Positions 1-7,243 of a stretch of DNA of 16,339 nt are shown here, one piece after another. How positions within the stretch are numbered: position 1 is the first letter of the stretch; the number at the start of each line of letters is the position of its first letter. The position numbers were made by a program, and so were the translations under genes. Source of the DNA: DATBFX01 sp036558305 (GTDB lineage Bacteria; Chloroflexota; Chloroflexia; Thermomicrobiales; UBA6265); contig DATBFX010000171.1 in NCBI GenBank assembly GCA_036558305.1, positions 1 through 16,339 on the forward strand. Direction: 5' to 3'. The notes below the pieces were generated by a model. The model was not told where the DNA came from. It made no database searches and saw nothing but the letters and a program-made list of their open reading frames with translations.

Positions 1-138
1 TCCGGGGCGCCGGTGATGACCGACTACGCGGCGCCGTTCGCGTTTACCGGCACGGTGAAGAAGGTGCTGGTGGACGTGTCGGGCGAGCCGATCGAGGACA
101 AGGCGGCGAAGATGAAGATGTACCTCGCCCGCCAATAG
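1..138 (+). CDS. Arylsulfatase, C-terminal end (partial, 5' end outside window)
   Basis: Frame 1 is open from the first base to TAG at 136-138 and gives 45 residues. The fragment contains TDYAAPFAFTGTVKKVLVDV followed by an acidic/lysine-rich tail ending YLARQ. That pattern, a TDY..PF.FTGT..KV.VD strand near the C-terminus, resembles the end of bacterial arylsulfatases (formylglycine-dependent sulfatases). The catalytic CxPxR site would lie far upstream and cannot be seen, so activity cannot be judged. The gene runs convergently toward the sortase gene. No strong terminator was seen between them, only a weak CCCCG/CGGGG hairpin near 260-276. Confidence 0.6.
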   Translation, partial: SGAPVMTDYAAPFAFTGTVKKVLVDVSGEPIEDKAAKMKMYLARQ

Positions 139-283
139 CCAGGCGCGACCGCCCGTCACGTTGCCGGCGCCGAGGAGCCGGGCCGTTCCCGCGGCAGGGG
201 TAGGGCGCGGACGCGTTGGGTGTCTCAACGACAGACCAGAGTTCGGTACGAGCGCGTTGCCCCCGCACCGGACGGGGCCGGCG

Positions 284-871
284 TCAACTGCGGGGATGCG
301 CGGGTACGTCGCCGGGGCGATCCGTCGCGACCTTCGCCGCCCGCACCACCAACCGGTCCCGGTAGGTTCCGGCCGCCGCGTCCCACTCCCCGGCGCAGGT
401 GATCAGGGTGACGGCCTCGCCGGTCGTCGGCCCGGTCAGCTCGACCCAGATCGGCCCGCCGGCCGCCGGGTACGAGCGGTGCCAGAGCACCCGGTATCGC
501 CACGTCACCCCATCCTGCCCCCGCACCGCGATCGCATCGCCGCGCCCGAGTTCGTGCAGGCGGGAAAAGAGGGCGGGGCCGCCCCCGGCCGGGTCGTCGA
601 CGTGGCCGGCGAAGACGGCGTTGCCGCCGGTCCCCGGCCGGGCCGAGTCGTCGTACCAGGCCGCGACCCAGGCCCCGGTCGGGTCCTGCATCGTGCCGTC
701 CACCGTCGTCCGGACCTCGACCGGGGCATCGACCCCGATCGCCGGAATCGCCAAGGCGGTTGGGATGCTGCCGACGGCCAGCGTCCGGCGGTCGCGTTGG
801 GAGAGCGTCGCCGCCATCGCGGCGAGGGCGGCTCCGAGCAGGCGGCGGCGAGAGGCGGGGCGGGCAATCAT
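284..871 (-). CDS. Sortase, class E/F type (195 aa)
   Basis: Sortases are membrane-anchored cysteine transpeptidases that join sorting-signal proteins to the cell wall or to each other. A basic N-terminus (MIARPASRRR) leads into a short hydrophobic stretch (about residues 11-23), which would be a signal anchor. The sortase barrel follows: LAIPAIGVDAPV at about 40-51, GNAVFAGHVD with catalytic His90, TLITCAG with Cys159, and YRDRLVVRA with Arg173. All three catalytic residues are present and the length is normal. I chose the ATG at 871 because AGGAG at 882-886 lies 10 nt upstream; longer in-frame starts at 898 and 928 would bury this ribosome-binding site inside the gene. No LPxTG-type substrate is visible in the window, so its client proteins are unknown. 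Confidence 0.85.
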   Translation of the reverse strand: MIARPASRRRLLGAALAAMAATLSQRDRRTLAVGSIPTALAIPAIGVDAPVEVRTTVDGTMQDPTGAWVAAWYDDSARPGTGGNAVFAGHVDDPAGGGPALFSRLHELGRGDAIAVRGQDGVTWRYRVLWHRSYPAAGGPIWVELTGPTTGEAVTLITCAGEWDAAAGTYRDRLVVRAAKVATDRPGDVPAHPRS

Positions 872-973
872 CGCGAAGCTTCTCCTGCCGGCAAGCATAC
901 GCGGCGACACAACCGAAAACCACGACACGCTGCACGGAAGCCGGTGATCGCCGGGAGCCCGGTCGCCGTCGGT

Positions 974-1318
974 TCACCCATCGCCCAGGACATTCGCGTT
1001 CCTCGCGAGCCACTCCGCGGGATCGTCCCCGAAGCGGAACACCAGCGGGCACTCGTCGGCCGTGGGCGGTTCCCAGGCCGCCAGGATCGCGGCGAAGTCG
1101 TCGTCGGTCACGTCCCGCCGTGCGCGCGCGTGCCGGTTGGCCAGAAGGCGTTGCCGGGTGACGTGCTCCGGCGTGTCGACGCGGACGGTCACCAGATCGG
1201 CGCGATGTTCCCGGCAGATCGCTCTCGCCTGCTCGCGTTCGGCCCGGCGGAAGTTGCGGGAGGCATCGACAACTTCACGCCCTCGCCAGGCGAGCCACGG
1301 CCACGGTCGTGAGACCAC
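974..1318 (-). pseudogene. P-loop kinase/ATP-binding protein, 5'-truncated remnant
   Basis: The frame encodes GREVVDASRNFRRAERE, then VTVRVDTPEHVTRQRLLANR and DVTDDDFAAILAAWEPPTADE. These match the second half of small AAA_33-type P-loop kinases of about 150-180 aa: a D-A-(S/T)-F strand, an arginine-rich lid and a DxxF..W..P motif. The N-terminal Walker A (GxxGxGKST) is missing. The only start in this frame is a GTG at 1318 without a ribosome-binding site. Going upstream, the frame stays open only to the TAG at 1394-1396, which is the stop codon of the aldo/keto reductase. I read this as a decayed gene that lost its ATP-binding half. A short domain-level ORF is possible but could not bind ATP in the usual way. 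Confidence 0.5.
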
Positions 1319-1393
1319 AAGGCGTTCCGGCGCACGTACCCGTACGGCGTCTTGCGATCGAGCCGCTGCTTCCGATGGAGGAAACTCGCCGGT

Positions 1394-2368
1394 CTACCGT
1401 GTTTCGCTCCGCAACTCCAACCACGCCAACTCGGCCGGTGTCAGCTCCAGGTCGAGCGCCGCGACGTTGGCGGCGAATTCGGCGCCGGTTTGGCAACCGA
1501 CGATGGCGAAGATGTTCAGGGGTTGGCTCATGACGTAGGCGGTGGCGATTTGGGGGACGGTGGCGCCGCGTTCCTGGGCGAGGGTTTGGACGCGGTCGAG
1601 CCGGCGGAAGTTGTCTTCGACGCAGTAGACCTCGACGCAAAGGCGGTCGAGGTACTCGGTGAACTGATCGAGGTTGTCGCGGCGGAAGCGATCGGAAAAG
1701 AACCCACCGGCGAGACTGGACCAGGTGAAGAGGGGCATCTTGGCGAGGGCGTACCAGTCGCGCTCGGATTTGGCGGCGGGGCCGCTGATGCTGACGCAGT
1801 TGTCCCACGGGGCGCGGGTCTGGACCGCGAGGCTGAAGTTGGGGCTACTGGCGACGAACGGGACGAGGTCGTTCGCCTTGGCGTAGGCATTCGCCTCCTG
1901 GATGCGCACGACCGACCAGTTGGAGCCGCCGAAGGCCCCGATCTTGCCGGCGCGGTGGTGCGCGTTCAAGACCCCGACGATGTCGGCGACCGGCACCGCG
2001 GGGTCGTCGCGGTGGAGCAGATAGAGGTCGATGAACCCAGTCTTGAGGCGGGCAAGCGAATCGTGGAGATCGGAGGTAATGTCGAACGGCGTCACCCGCT
2101 GCCGATCCTTGTTGTGGTGTGCGCCCTTGGTGATGATGACGACCTGGTCTCGCACGCCCCGGCTGGCGATCCAATCTCCCAGCGCCCGCTCAGCCTCGCC
2201 GTTGCCGTAACCGTGGGCGGTGTCGAACGTCGTGCACCCCTGGGCGAAGACCCCGTCCAGCAGTGCGAAACTCCGCTCACGCTCCTGGGTGTCGATCATC
2301 ACCGTCCCCTGAACCAAACGGGACACGCGTTTTTCGACGCCGGGAACGGTGCCGTATCGCATGGTCAT
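1394..2368 (-). CDS. Aldo/keto reductase family oxidoreductase (324 aa)
   Basis: This is a cytosolic NADPH-dependent (beta/alpha)8 barrel enzyme that reduces aldehydes or ketones; its substrate cannot be told from sequence. The catalytic tetrad is complete: Asp49 and Tyr54 in FDTAHGYGNGEAER, Lys81 in ITKGAHH, and His119 in DLYLLHRDD. GAFGGSNWS at about 148-156 and the C-terminal IVGCQTGAEFAANVAAL are typical cofactor-binding segments. The ATG at 2368 is supported by AAGGAGG (2378-2384) at 9 nt. It lies 79 bp downstream of the Gfo/Idh/MocA gene on the same strand, so the two are probably co-transcribed. That suggests a sugar or polyol redox pathway (inference). The heptamer repeat element ends exactly where its ribosome-binding site begins. 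Confidence 0.93.
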   Translation of the reverse strand: MTMRYGTVPGVEKRVSRLVQGTVMIDTQERERSFALLDGVFAQGCTTFDTAHGYGNGEAERALGDWIASRGVRDQVVIITKGAHHNKDRQRVTPFDITSDLHDSLARLKTGFIDLYLLHRDDPAVPVADIVGVLNAHHRAGKIGAFGGSNWSVVRIQEANAYAKANDLVPFVASSPNFSLAVQTRAPWDNCVSISGPAAKSERDWYALAKMPLFTWSSLAGGFFSDRFRRDNLDQFTEYLDRLCVEVYCVEDNFRRLDRVQTLAQERGATVPQIATAYVMSQPLNIFAIVGCQTGAEFAANVAALDLELTPAELAWLELRSETR

Positions 2369-2384
2369 CAGTGTTGGCCTCCTT

Positions 2385-2460
2385 GATAGGCGTTAGGCGT
2401 TAGGGGCACAACGCCGCTCCGTTCTCCTAACGTCTATCGTCTATCGCCTATCGCCTATTC
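2385..2460. repeat. Inverted element built from tandem heptamers (TAGGCGT / CGATAGR)
   Basis: The left arm at 2385-2404 reads GATAGGCGTTAGGCGTTAGG (units TAGGCGT). The right arm at 2426-2460 holds five heptamers (CCTAACG, TCTATCG, TCTATCG, CCTATCG, CCTATTC) that are near-complementary to the left arm. Twenty-one bases separate the arms. The element spans the gap between two minus-strand genes. Its right arm runs into the 3' end of the Gfo/Idh/MocA gene, supplying the final residues NRR and the TAG stop at 2448-2450. Its left arm abuts the ribosome-binding site of the next gene. Each 7-mer contains TAG on the minus strand, so an array of them closes all three minus-strand frames. Confidence 0.8.
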
Positions 2461-3449
2461 TCCATTGGGTACCGCAACCCCCACTGGGCGCGGATTTCGT
2501 CCAGGGTTTGCATGACGGCGCGTGTTTCGGCGAGGGGGAGGATGGGGCTCTCTTTGAGACCGGCGCGGAGGCAGCGCATGACTTCGGCGGCTTCGTAGTT
2601 GTAGCCGTTGCCGTGGGGCGGGAGGTCGAAGCGCTCCGGCTCTTTGCCGGCGAGCTTGAGGGTGAAGGCGGTCGGTTTGTGCCAGTCGAAGTGGATCTCG
2701 ATCATCCCCTCGGTGCCCATGATCGTCGCGAGGTGCGGGGTGGTGGTGCGGATCGCGGCGGAGAGGAGGGAGAGGGCGCCGTTGGTGTGACCGAGGATGA
2801 TGGCTGCTTGCTCGTCGACGCCGGTGTCGCCGAGCGTCGGCATCGAGACGATCCGGGTCGGAGCTCCCAGGACCATCGAGGCGAAGGAGACGACGTAGAC
2901 GCCGACGTCCATCAGGGCACCGCCGCCGTACGCCGGATCGAAGAGGCGGAGCGGGCGGCCGGGTGTGGCGCGGAATCCGAGATCGGCGCTGAGCATCCGC
3001 ACCTCGCCGATGGCACCGTCGGCGAGGAGGGTGCGGACCTTGCCCATCAGTGGCGTGAAGCGCGTCCACATCGCTTCCATCAAGAAGAGGTTGCGGGCGT
3101 GGGCCGCCGCGATCATCTCGTCGGCTTCGGCGGCGTTGATCGCGAACGGTTTTTCGCAGAGGACCGGTCTGCCGGCGGCGAGGCAGCGGAGGGTGGCGCT
3201 CTTGTGGGCCTGGTGCGGAGTCGACACGTAGACGACGTCGACCTCGGGGTCGTTCGCCAGCGCTTCGAGACTGCCGTGTCGGCGGGAGACGCCGAGTTTG
3301 TCGGCGAACTCGTCCGCGGTCTCCTGCCGGCGCGACCCGACGGCGACCAACTCGGCGTCCGGCAGCGCCCTTAGCCCGGCCGCGAAGAACTCCGCGATCC
3401 ACCCGCGGCCGATGATCCCCCAACGCACGGTCTCTCCCTGTCGCGGCAC
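2448..3449 (-). CDS. Gfo/Idh/MocA family NAD(P)-dependent oxidoreductase (333 aa)
   Basis: These are two-domain dehydrogenases acting on sugars, inositols or dihydrodiols. The N-terminal Rossmann fold is seen as WGIIGRGWIA (Gly11, Gly14, Gly16). The family motif CEKPF is at 98-102, where Lys100 is the usual catalytic and cofactor-contact residue. GGGALMDVGVY at 175-185 carries the conserved Asp181 of the substrate pocket. The overall pattern is closest to the trans-dihydrobenzenediol/xylose dehydrogenase-like branch. The GTG start at 3449 follows AGGAGG (3455-3460) by 5 nt; a second GTG at 3428 with an upstream GGGAG is an alternative. The final residues and the stop come from the heptamer repeat, so the native C-terminus was probably replaced. 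It heads a likely two-gene operon with the aldo/keto reductase. Confidence 0.92.
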   Translation of the reverse strand: MPRQGETVRWGIIGRGWIAEFFAAGLRALPDAELVAVGSRRQETADEFADKLGVSRRHGSLEALANDPEVDVVYVSTPHQAHKSATLRCLAAGRPVLCEKPFAINAAEADEMIAAAHARNLFLMEAMWTRFTPLMGKVRTLLADGAIGEVRMLSADLGFRATPGRPLRLFDPAYGGGALMDVGVYVVSFASMVLGAPTRIVSMPTLGDTGVDEQAAIILGHTNGALSLLSAAIRTTTPHLATIMGTEGMIEIHFDWHKPTAFTLKLAGKEPERFDLPPHGNGYNYEAAEVMRCLRAGLKESPILPLAETRAVMQTLDEIRAQWGLRYPMENRR

Positions 3450-3619
3450 CGATTCCTCCTGTCGCGTTCGTCCGGTTTGTCAGGCCACCCTCGGACATCG
3501 TGCGGGTGCGATGCGGCATTGTAAGGGCGGACCGGGTGCCCTCTGGGCGGTGTCCGTCCTCTGAAGAAGAAATGCCTCACCGAGTGCCCTGAATTCGGGG
3601 AGGCGAAGTCCCTGGGGGC
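3450..3619 (-). promoter_or_regulatory. Spacer between pucR-type gene and oxidoreductase operon: weak hairpin and -10 candidate
   Basis: On the minus strand a nested hairpin pairs 3525-3532 (GGGCGGAC) with 3552-3559 (GTCCGTCC) and has an inner GCCC/GGGC stem. Only a short T run follows, so it is at best a weak terminator for the regulator gene. Just beyond it, TACAAT (minus strand, 3518-3523) fits a -10 box about 70 nt ahead of the GTG at 3449, but no good -35 is present. Nothing else was recognised here. Confidence 0.25.
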
Positions 3620-5287
3620 CTATGACGTCCGTTCGCCGTTGTCCCCGTAAAGTGCCACGTTCGCACAGACCGCCAGGTGCAAGCGCAACCGGACGTCGGC
3701 GTCGTCGAGGTCGAGGTGCGTGAGTTCGCGGACGCGGTCGAGGCGGTAGAGGACGGTGTTGCGGTGGACTCCCAGGATGGCGGCGGCCTCCTTGGGACCG
3801 CAACGGGCGGCGAAGAAGGCTTCGAGGGTGCGAAGGAGCTCGGCGCCGTGGGTGCGGTCGTATTCGACGAGCCCGCCGAGGGCCTCGTCGTGAAAGGTCC
3901 GGAGTTCCGGCAACTCCTGCGCCGCGAAGAGGAGACGGTAGACACCGAGATCGTCGAAAAAGGTCAGGCGACCGGGTCCGTGCAAGCGCCGGCCCATCGT
4001 GAGCGCCTGCTTCGCCTCCTGGTGCGATTGCCTGATGCCGGTCGGGCCGCCGCGGACTCGCCCAACGCCCATCGAGACGGCAACCCCGGAACCATCGGGG
4101 AGACGCCGGTTGAGTTCCTCGAATAGGTTGGCGGCGAGGTCGCGAGGATCGGTGCCGTCGGCGACGGGACGGACGATCTCGGCCTGGTTGTGGCGGAGAC
4201 GCCACAGGGGCCGGGTACCGCCGCGAGCGAGGGCTTCGTCGAAGATCGACCAGCGGCGCTCGTGCGAGCGGGCAGGGGAAGGCGTCGCGGAAGCGACGAG
4301 GGGGTCGAGGCGGGCGACGAAGGCGATGTGCGGGGCGTCGAGGTCGTGTCCGAGCCGCGTCGCCTGTTGGAGGAGGGACACCTCGCTGCGGAGGGCGCCG
4401 TCGAGCACCTCGTCGAGGACGTTGAGCTCCAGTTCCTGACGGGCGGCGGCGGCGGCGCGTTCGCGGGCGAGGACGACGGCGCAGGCGGCGGCGCCGCGGG
4501 AGGCGAGGAGCGCGTCCTCCGGCGACTCCTGGCGGCCCGGTACGAGGAGGGAGAGGATGCCGAGCAGACCGTCCCGACCGATGATCGGGGCGACGAGCCG
4601 GCGGCGATCCTCGTCCAACTCGACGCTGGTGGTCGGCGGTTCGGCCGGGCTGCTGGCCGCGGCCGAGCGCAACCAGGCGGCGATCGCCGGGCGACCCTGT
4701 TCGAGCAACGGGGCGAGGGCGTCGCGTGCCGGCGTCTCGTTGCCATCCCCGTCGACGGCGAGGAGGCGACCGTCGCGTCCCTCGATGACGACGGTGCGGT
4801 GGGCCAGGTCCGCGAGGGAGTGCGCCAGGGCCGGCAGCGACTCGCCGGCGATGGCGAGTTCCATGAGGCGGCGGCCGGTCTCGTGGCCCCGCCGTTGGGC
4901 GTCGCGCCGGCGTTCGCTGATGAGGTCGGTGGTGGCGCGCTCGAGCACCGCGAGTTCGACGTCGACGGGAAGCTGAAGCAGCGGCAGACCGGCGGCATCG
5001 GCGGTGGATCTGGCGCCGGCGGCGATGCGCCCGGCGAAGGCCACCGCCGAGACCTTGAAGCCGGCGAGTTGGTGGATCGCGGCTTCCAGGGTCAGGCGCT
5101 CGTCGAGATCTTGCAGAACCTTGGCGGTCAACAGGACGAGCTCGCCGCCGCTGAGGTGGTCGAACGTCGGCGGGCTGGGGCGAGGGCGCGTGGCCCACGT
5201 CACGTCCCGGCGCAACCCGGTCTCACCGGCCACGACGTGCGTGCCCTTCGGAAGTGCCTGTTCGATGAGGTCCTGGACGGTAATCAT
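3620..5287 (-). CDS. PucR family transcriptional regulator (555 aa)
   Basis: PucR/CdaR-type activators control purine, allantoin, amino-acid or polyamine use. The N-terminal PucR domain (about 1-118) starts MITVQDLIEQALPKG and contains FDHLSGGELVLLTAKVL. A GAF-like middle part (about 155-275), a CdaR GGDEF-like segment (about 315-440, with VSMGVGRVRG) and a C-terminal PucR-type helix-turn-helix (about 490-540, AAAILGVHRNTVLYRLDRV) follow. Length and domain order are normal. The ATG at 5287 matches the family start. Unusually, it has no ribosome-binding site: the octamer repeat abuts the start codon directly. An in-repeat TTG at 5308 is a possible alternative start. Lying downstream of a glutamine synthetase-like gene on the same strand, it may regulate that gene (inference). 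Confidence 0.92.
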   Translation of the reverse strand: MITVQDLIEQALPKGTHVVAGETGLRRDVTWATRPRPSPPTFDHLSGGELVLLTAKVLQDLDERLTLEAAIHQLAGFKVSAVAFAGRIAAGARSTADAAGLPLLQLPVDVELAVLERATTDLISERRRDAQRRGHETGRRLMELAIAGESLPALAHSLADLAHRTVVIEGRDGRLLAVDGDGNETPARDALAPLLEQGRPAIAAWLRSAAASSPAEPPTTSVELDEDRRRLVAPIIGRDGLLGILSLLVPGRQESPEDALLASRGAAACAVVLARERAAAAARQELELNVLDEVLDGALRSEVSLLQQATRLGHDLDAPHIAFVARLDPLVASATPSPARSHERRWSIFDEALARGGTRPLWRLRHNQAEIVRPVADGTDPRDLAANLFEELNRRLPDGSGVAVSMGVGRVRGGPTGIRQSHQEAKQALTMGRRLHGPGRLTFFDDLGVYRLLFAAQELPELRTFHDEALGGLVEYDRTHGAELLRTLEAFFAARCGPKEAAAILGVHRNTVLYRLDRVRELTHLDLDDADVRLRLHLAVCANVALYGDNGERTS

Positions 5288-5430
5288 GGCAAGGCGGCAA
5301 GGCGGCAAGGCGGCAAGGCGGCAAGGACAACGGTGTGCCCTCGCAATCCTTGAATACTTTCGTCAATCGCGGACCGATGCAGTTTGACCATCTTTCCTTG
5401 CCGCCTTGCCGCCTTGCCGCCTTGCCGCCT
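5288..5430. repeat. Large inverted element of tandem octamers (GGCAAGGC x5 / CCTTGCCG x4+)
   Basis: The left arm at 5288-5327 consists of four perfect GGCAAGGC units plus GGCAAGGA. The right arm at 5396-5430 has four CCTTGCCG units plus CCT. The arms are perfect reverse complements over more than 30 bp and enclose about 68 bp (5328-5395) in which I recognise no gene. The right arm ends inside the TAG stop (5429-5431) of the glutamine synthetase-like gene. The left arm ends directly at the ATG of the PucR gene. Transcribed from the minus strand it would form a long stem-loop with the regulator's start codon at its foot. No integrase or transposase accompanies it. Confidence 0.9.
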
Positions 5431-6763
5431 AAGCGTCGCCGTAGCGGCGAAGTTCCCACGGCCCGATGTGGGCGCGGTAGTCCTCCCATTCGGCGCGTTT
5501 GACGGTGAGGAGTTGGTCGTAGATGTAGTCGCCGAGGGTCTCCTGGACGACGAGGTCCTGGGTGAGGGCGTTGAGGGCCTCGCCGAGGGTGCCGGGAAGG
5601 CGGGGGACGCCGATGCGTTGGAGTCCGGCGTCGTCGTAGGAACTGAAACCCTCGTCGAGCGGTTCGGGTGGCTCGTCGCCGTTGCGGATACCGTCGAGGG
5701 CGGTCGAGAGGGCGACGGCGAAGGCGAGGTAGGGGTTCGCCATCGAATCGGGGGAGCGGAGTTCGATGGCCGCTGCTTCCCCTTCGGCCCAGGACGGCAC
5801 GCGGATCAACGAGGCTTCGCTCAGGTGGGCCCAGGTAGCGTGACGGGGCGCGCGGTGACCGGCATTGAGACGTTTGTAGGAATTGACGGTGGGGTTGGTG
5901 ACGGCGCACATACCGGTGGCGTGGGCCAGTTGCCCGGCGATGACGCGGTAGGCGGCCGGCGACAGTGCGTCCCGCTCGTCGCGGAGGGCGTCGCCGCCGT
6001 CGTGGTGGCGGAGAAGGTGTTGGTGGAGGTGGACGCCGGAGCCGGGGGCGTCGGCGAAGGGTTTGGGCATGAAGGTGGCGCGCAGACCGCGACGGTGGGC
6101 GACGGAGCGGATGATCTGGCGGACCGTGATCAGGTGGTCGGCCATCTGGAGCGCACCGGTGGCGAGGAGGTCGATCTCTTCCTGACCGGGACCGGTTTCG
6201 TGGTGGGCACCGCCGACGCCGATGCCGAGCGCTTGCAGGGTGGTCAGGACCTCGTCGCGGGTACCGGCAGCGGTGTCCTCGCCGACGTCGAAGTAGCCGG
6301 CGGCGTCGCCGGAGGGGGTGGGGTTCGACCAGTCGCCGCGGACCAGGTAAAACTCCATCTCGATACCGACGCGATAATCGAAACCGGCTTCCCGCGCGGC
6401 GGCGAGGGCGCGTTCGAGGACGGAGCGCGGGTCGCCGTCAAAGGGACGACCGTCGCGGCGGCGGACGGTGCAGCAGAGGCGAGCCCGGCGGGGACCGTCC
6501 GGGTCGGGCGGGTGGACGACGAGCGTGGTGGGGTCGGGGACGAGGTAGAGGTCGAGTTCCACCTTGCGCAGACCGCCGGAGAGGGCGGCGCCGTCGAACC
6601 GGTAGCCGTGATCGAGGGTCGAACCGAGCAACTCGGCGGGGATCGTCAGCGCCTTGGCGCCACCGGAGATGTCGCTGAAGACGAGGTCGATGAGACGGAC
6701 GCGCTCGCGTTCGACCCGTTGCAAGACGTTTGCGACCGCCGTTTCCTGGACTTCCGCGACCAT
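5429..6763 (-). CDS. Divergent type I glutamine synthetase-family enzyme (444 aa)
   Basis: Family members ligate glutamate to ammonia or an amine using ATP. Several active-site blocks are kept: RFDGAAL with Asp57, IEMEFY with Glu135/Glu137, ET-GPGQEEID with Glu189/Glu196, GSGVHLHQ with His245, NPTVNSYKRL with Arg298, and IELRSPD with Glu334/Arg336. Two features differ from true GlnA. The flap PGYEAP, whose Glu (E327 in Salmonella numbering) serves ammonia binding, reads AGHRAP with Arg304 instead. The adenylylation motif around NLYDLP is absent. It may therefore use a bulkier amine or be only glutamine synthetase-like. The ATG at 6763 follows GGGAG at 7 nt; the in-frame extension to 7024 has no family sequence. 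It is divergent from gltB and upstream of the PucR gene. Confidence 0.88.
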   Translation of the reverse strand: MVAEVQETAVANVLQRVERERVRLIDLVFSDISGGAKALTIPAELLGSTLDHGYRFDGAALSGGLRKVELDLYLVPDPTTLVVHPPDPDGPRRARLCCTVRRRDGRPFDGDPRSVLERALAAAREAGFDYRVGIEMEFYLVRGDWSNPTPSGDAAGYFDVGEDTAAGTRDEVLTTLQALGIGVGGAHHETGPGQEEIDLLATGALQMADHLITVRQIIRSVAHRRGLRATFMPKPFADAPGSGVHLHQHLLRHHDGGDALRDERDALSPAAYRVIAGQLAHATGMCAVTNPTVNSYKRLNAGHRAPRHATWAHLSEASLIRVPSWAEGEAAAIELRSPDSMANPYLAFAVALSTALDGIRNGDEPPEPLDEGFSSYDDAGLQRIGVPRLPGTLGEALNALTQDLVVQETLGDYIYDQLLTVKRAEWEDYRAHIGPWELRRYGDA

Positions 6764-7243
6764 CGATTCGCTCCCGTGGGCTTCGCTGCCTTGTGCGCTC
6801 GATCCAATGCACCCGGTGTGAAGCGTACTCGGGAGACGCGGTAGCGGCAATCTTTGGGCGTTGGTCGTTCGGCCGGGCGGAGCGGGGTGATGCCGTGAGC
6901 ATCGTGGATGGGTTCCCAAGGATGGACACGGGGGAGTACTGTCGCCCACTCGGGCGCATCGCCACACGTCGCCCGGAATCTTCGTACGGTGAGCACAAGA
7001 TCGCGCGGCGAGAATGCGACGCAACGCACCTTACCCGCGGGCGTCGCCGTCTCTAGACTTGGAGTCCTACCGTGGCAACGCCTTGCCTTGGCCGGGGCGA
7101 AGCCGTCGTCGGCAGCGTGGCCGAAGACGCGCCCAACGGGAACCACGACTCCGAGAGATTGTGAGAGACGTCACGATCTGTATCGGGCGTCTCACGCCGC
7201 AACAAGAAGCTTCTTCAGAAATACGTGCCGCGAACGAGCGGCG
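6764..7243. promoter_or_regulatory. 480-bp divergent spacer between glutamine synthetase-like gene and gltB
   Basis: I see no convincing gene here. On the plus strand a hairpin pairs GTGAG-ACG (7161-7170, with a 2-nt bulge) with CGTCTCAC (7188-7195) about 50 nt before gltB; it could be part of a leader. A poor promoter candidate (TTGTGA, 16 nt, TATCGG, starting near 7159) overlaps it. On the minus strand TTGCCG-17 nt-TACGCT (near 6825-6855) is an equally weak candidate for the synthetase gene. No tRNA, T-box or known riboswitch core was recognised. Confidence 0.3.

Noticed and set aside
260..276. Terminator between arylsulfatase and sortase genes
   Set aside because: Only a 5-bp CCCCG/CGGGG stem without a T run; expected by chance at this GC content.
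161..1312. Long plus-strand open frame of 383 codons
   Set aside because: It lies opposite the sortase and the kinase remnant, is rich in R, G and P, and shows no domain. It is a shadow of high-GC coding sequence on the other strand.
5288..5430. CRISPR array
   Set aside because: The units are 8 bp and contiguous, with no spacers, and the two arrays face each other. No cas gene is present.
5384..6844. 486-codon plus-strand open frame opposite the glutamine synthetase-like gene
   Set aside because: The minus frame carries clear active-site motifs. The plus frame is low in complexity (G, V, E, D) and includes repeat-derived residues.
6764..7024. N-terminal extension of the glutamine synthetase-like gene to 7024
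   Set aside because: The added 87 residues have no family similarity, while ATG 6763 has a good ribosome-binding site and gives the normal length.
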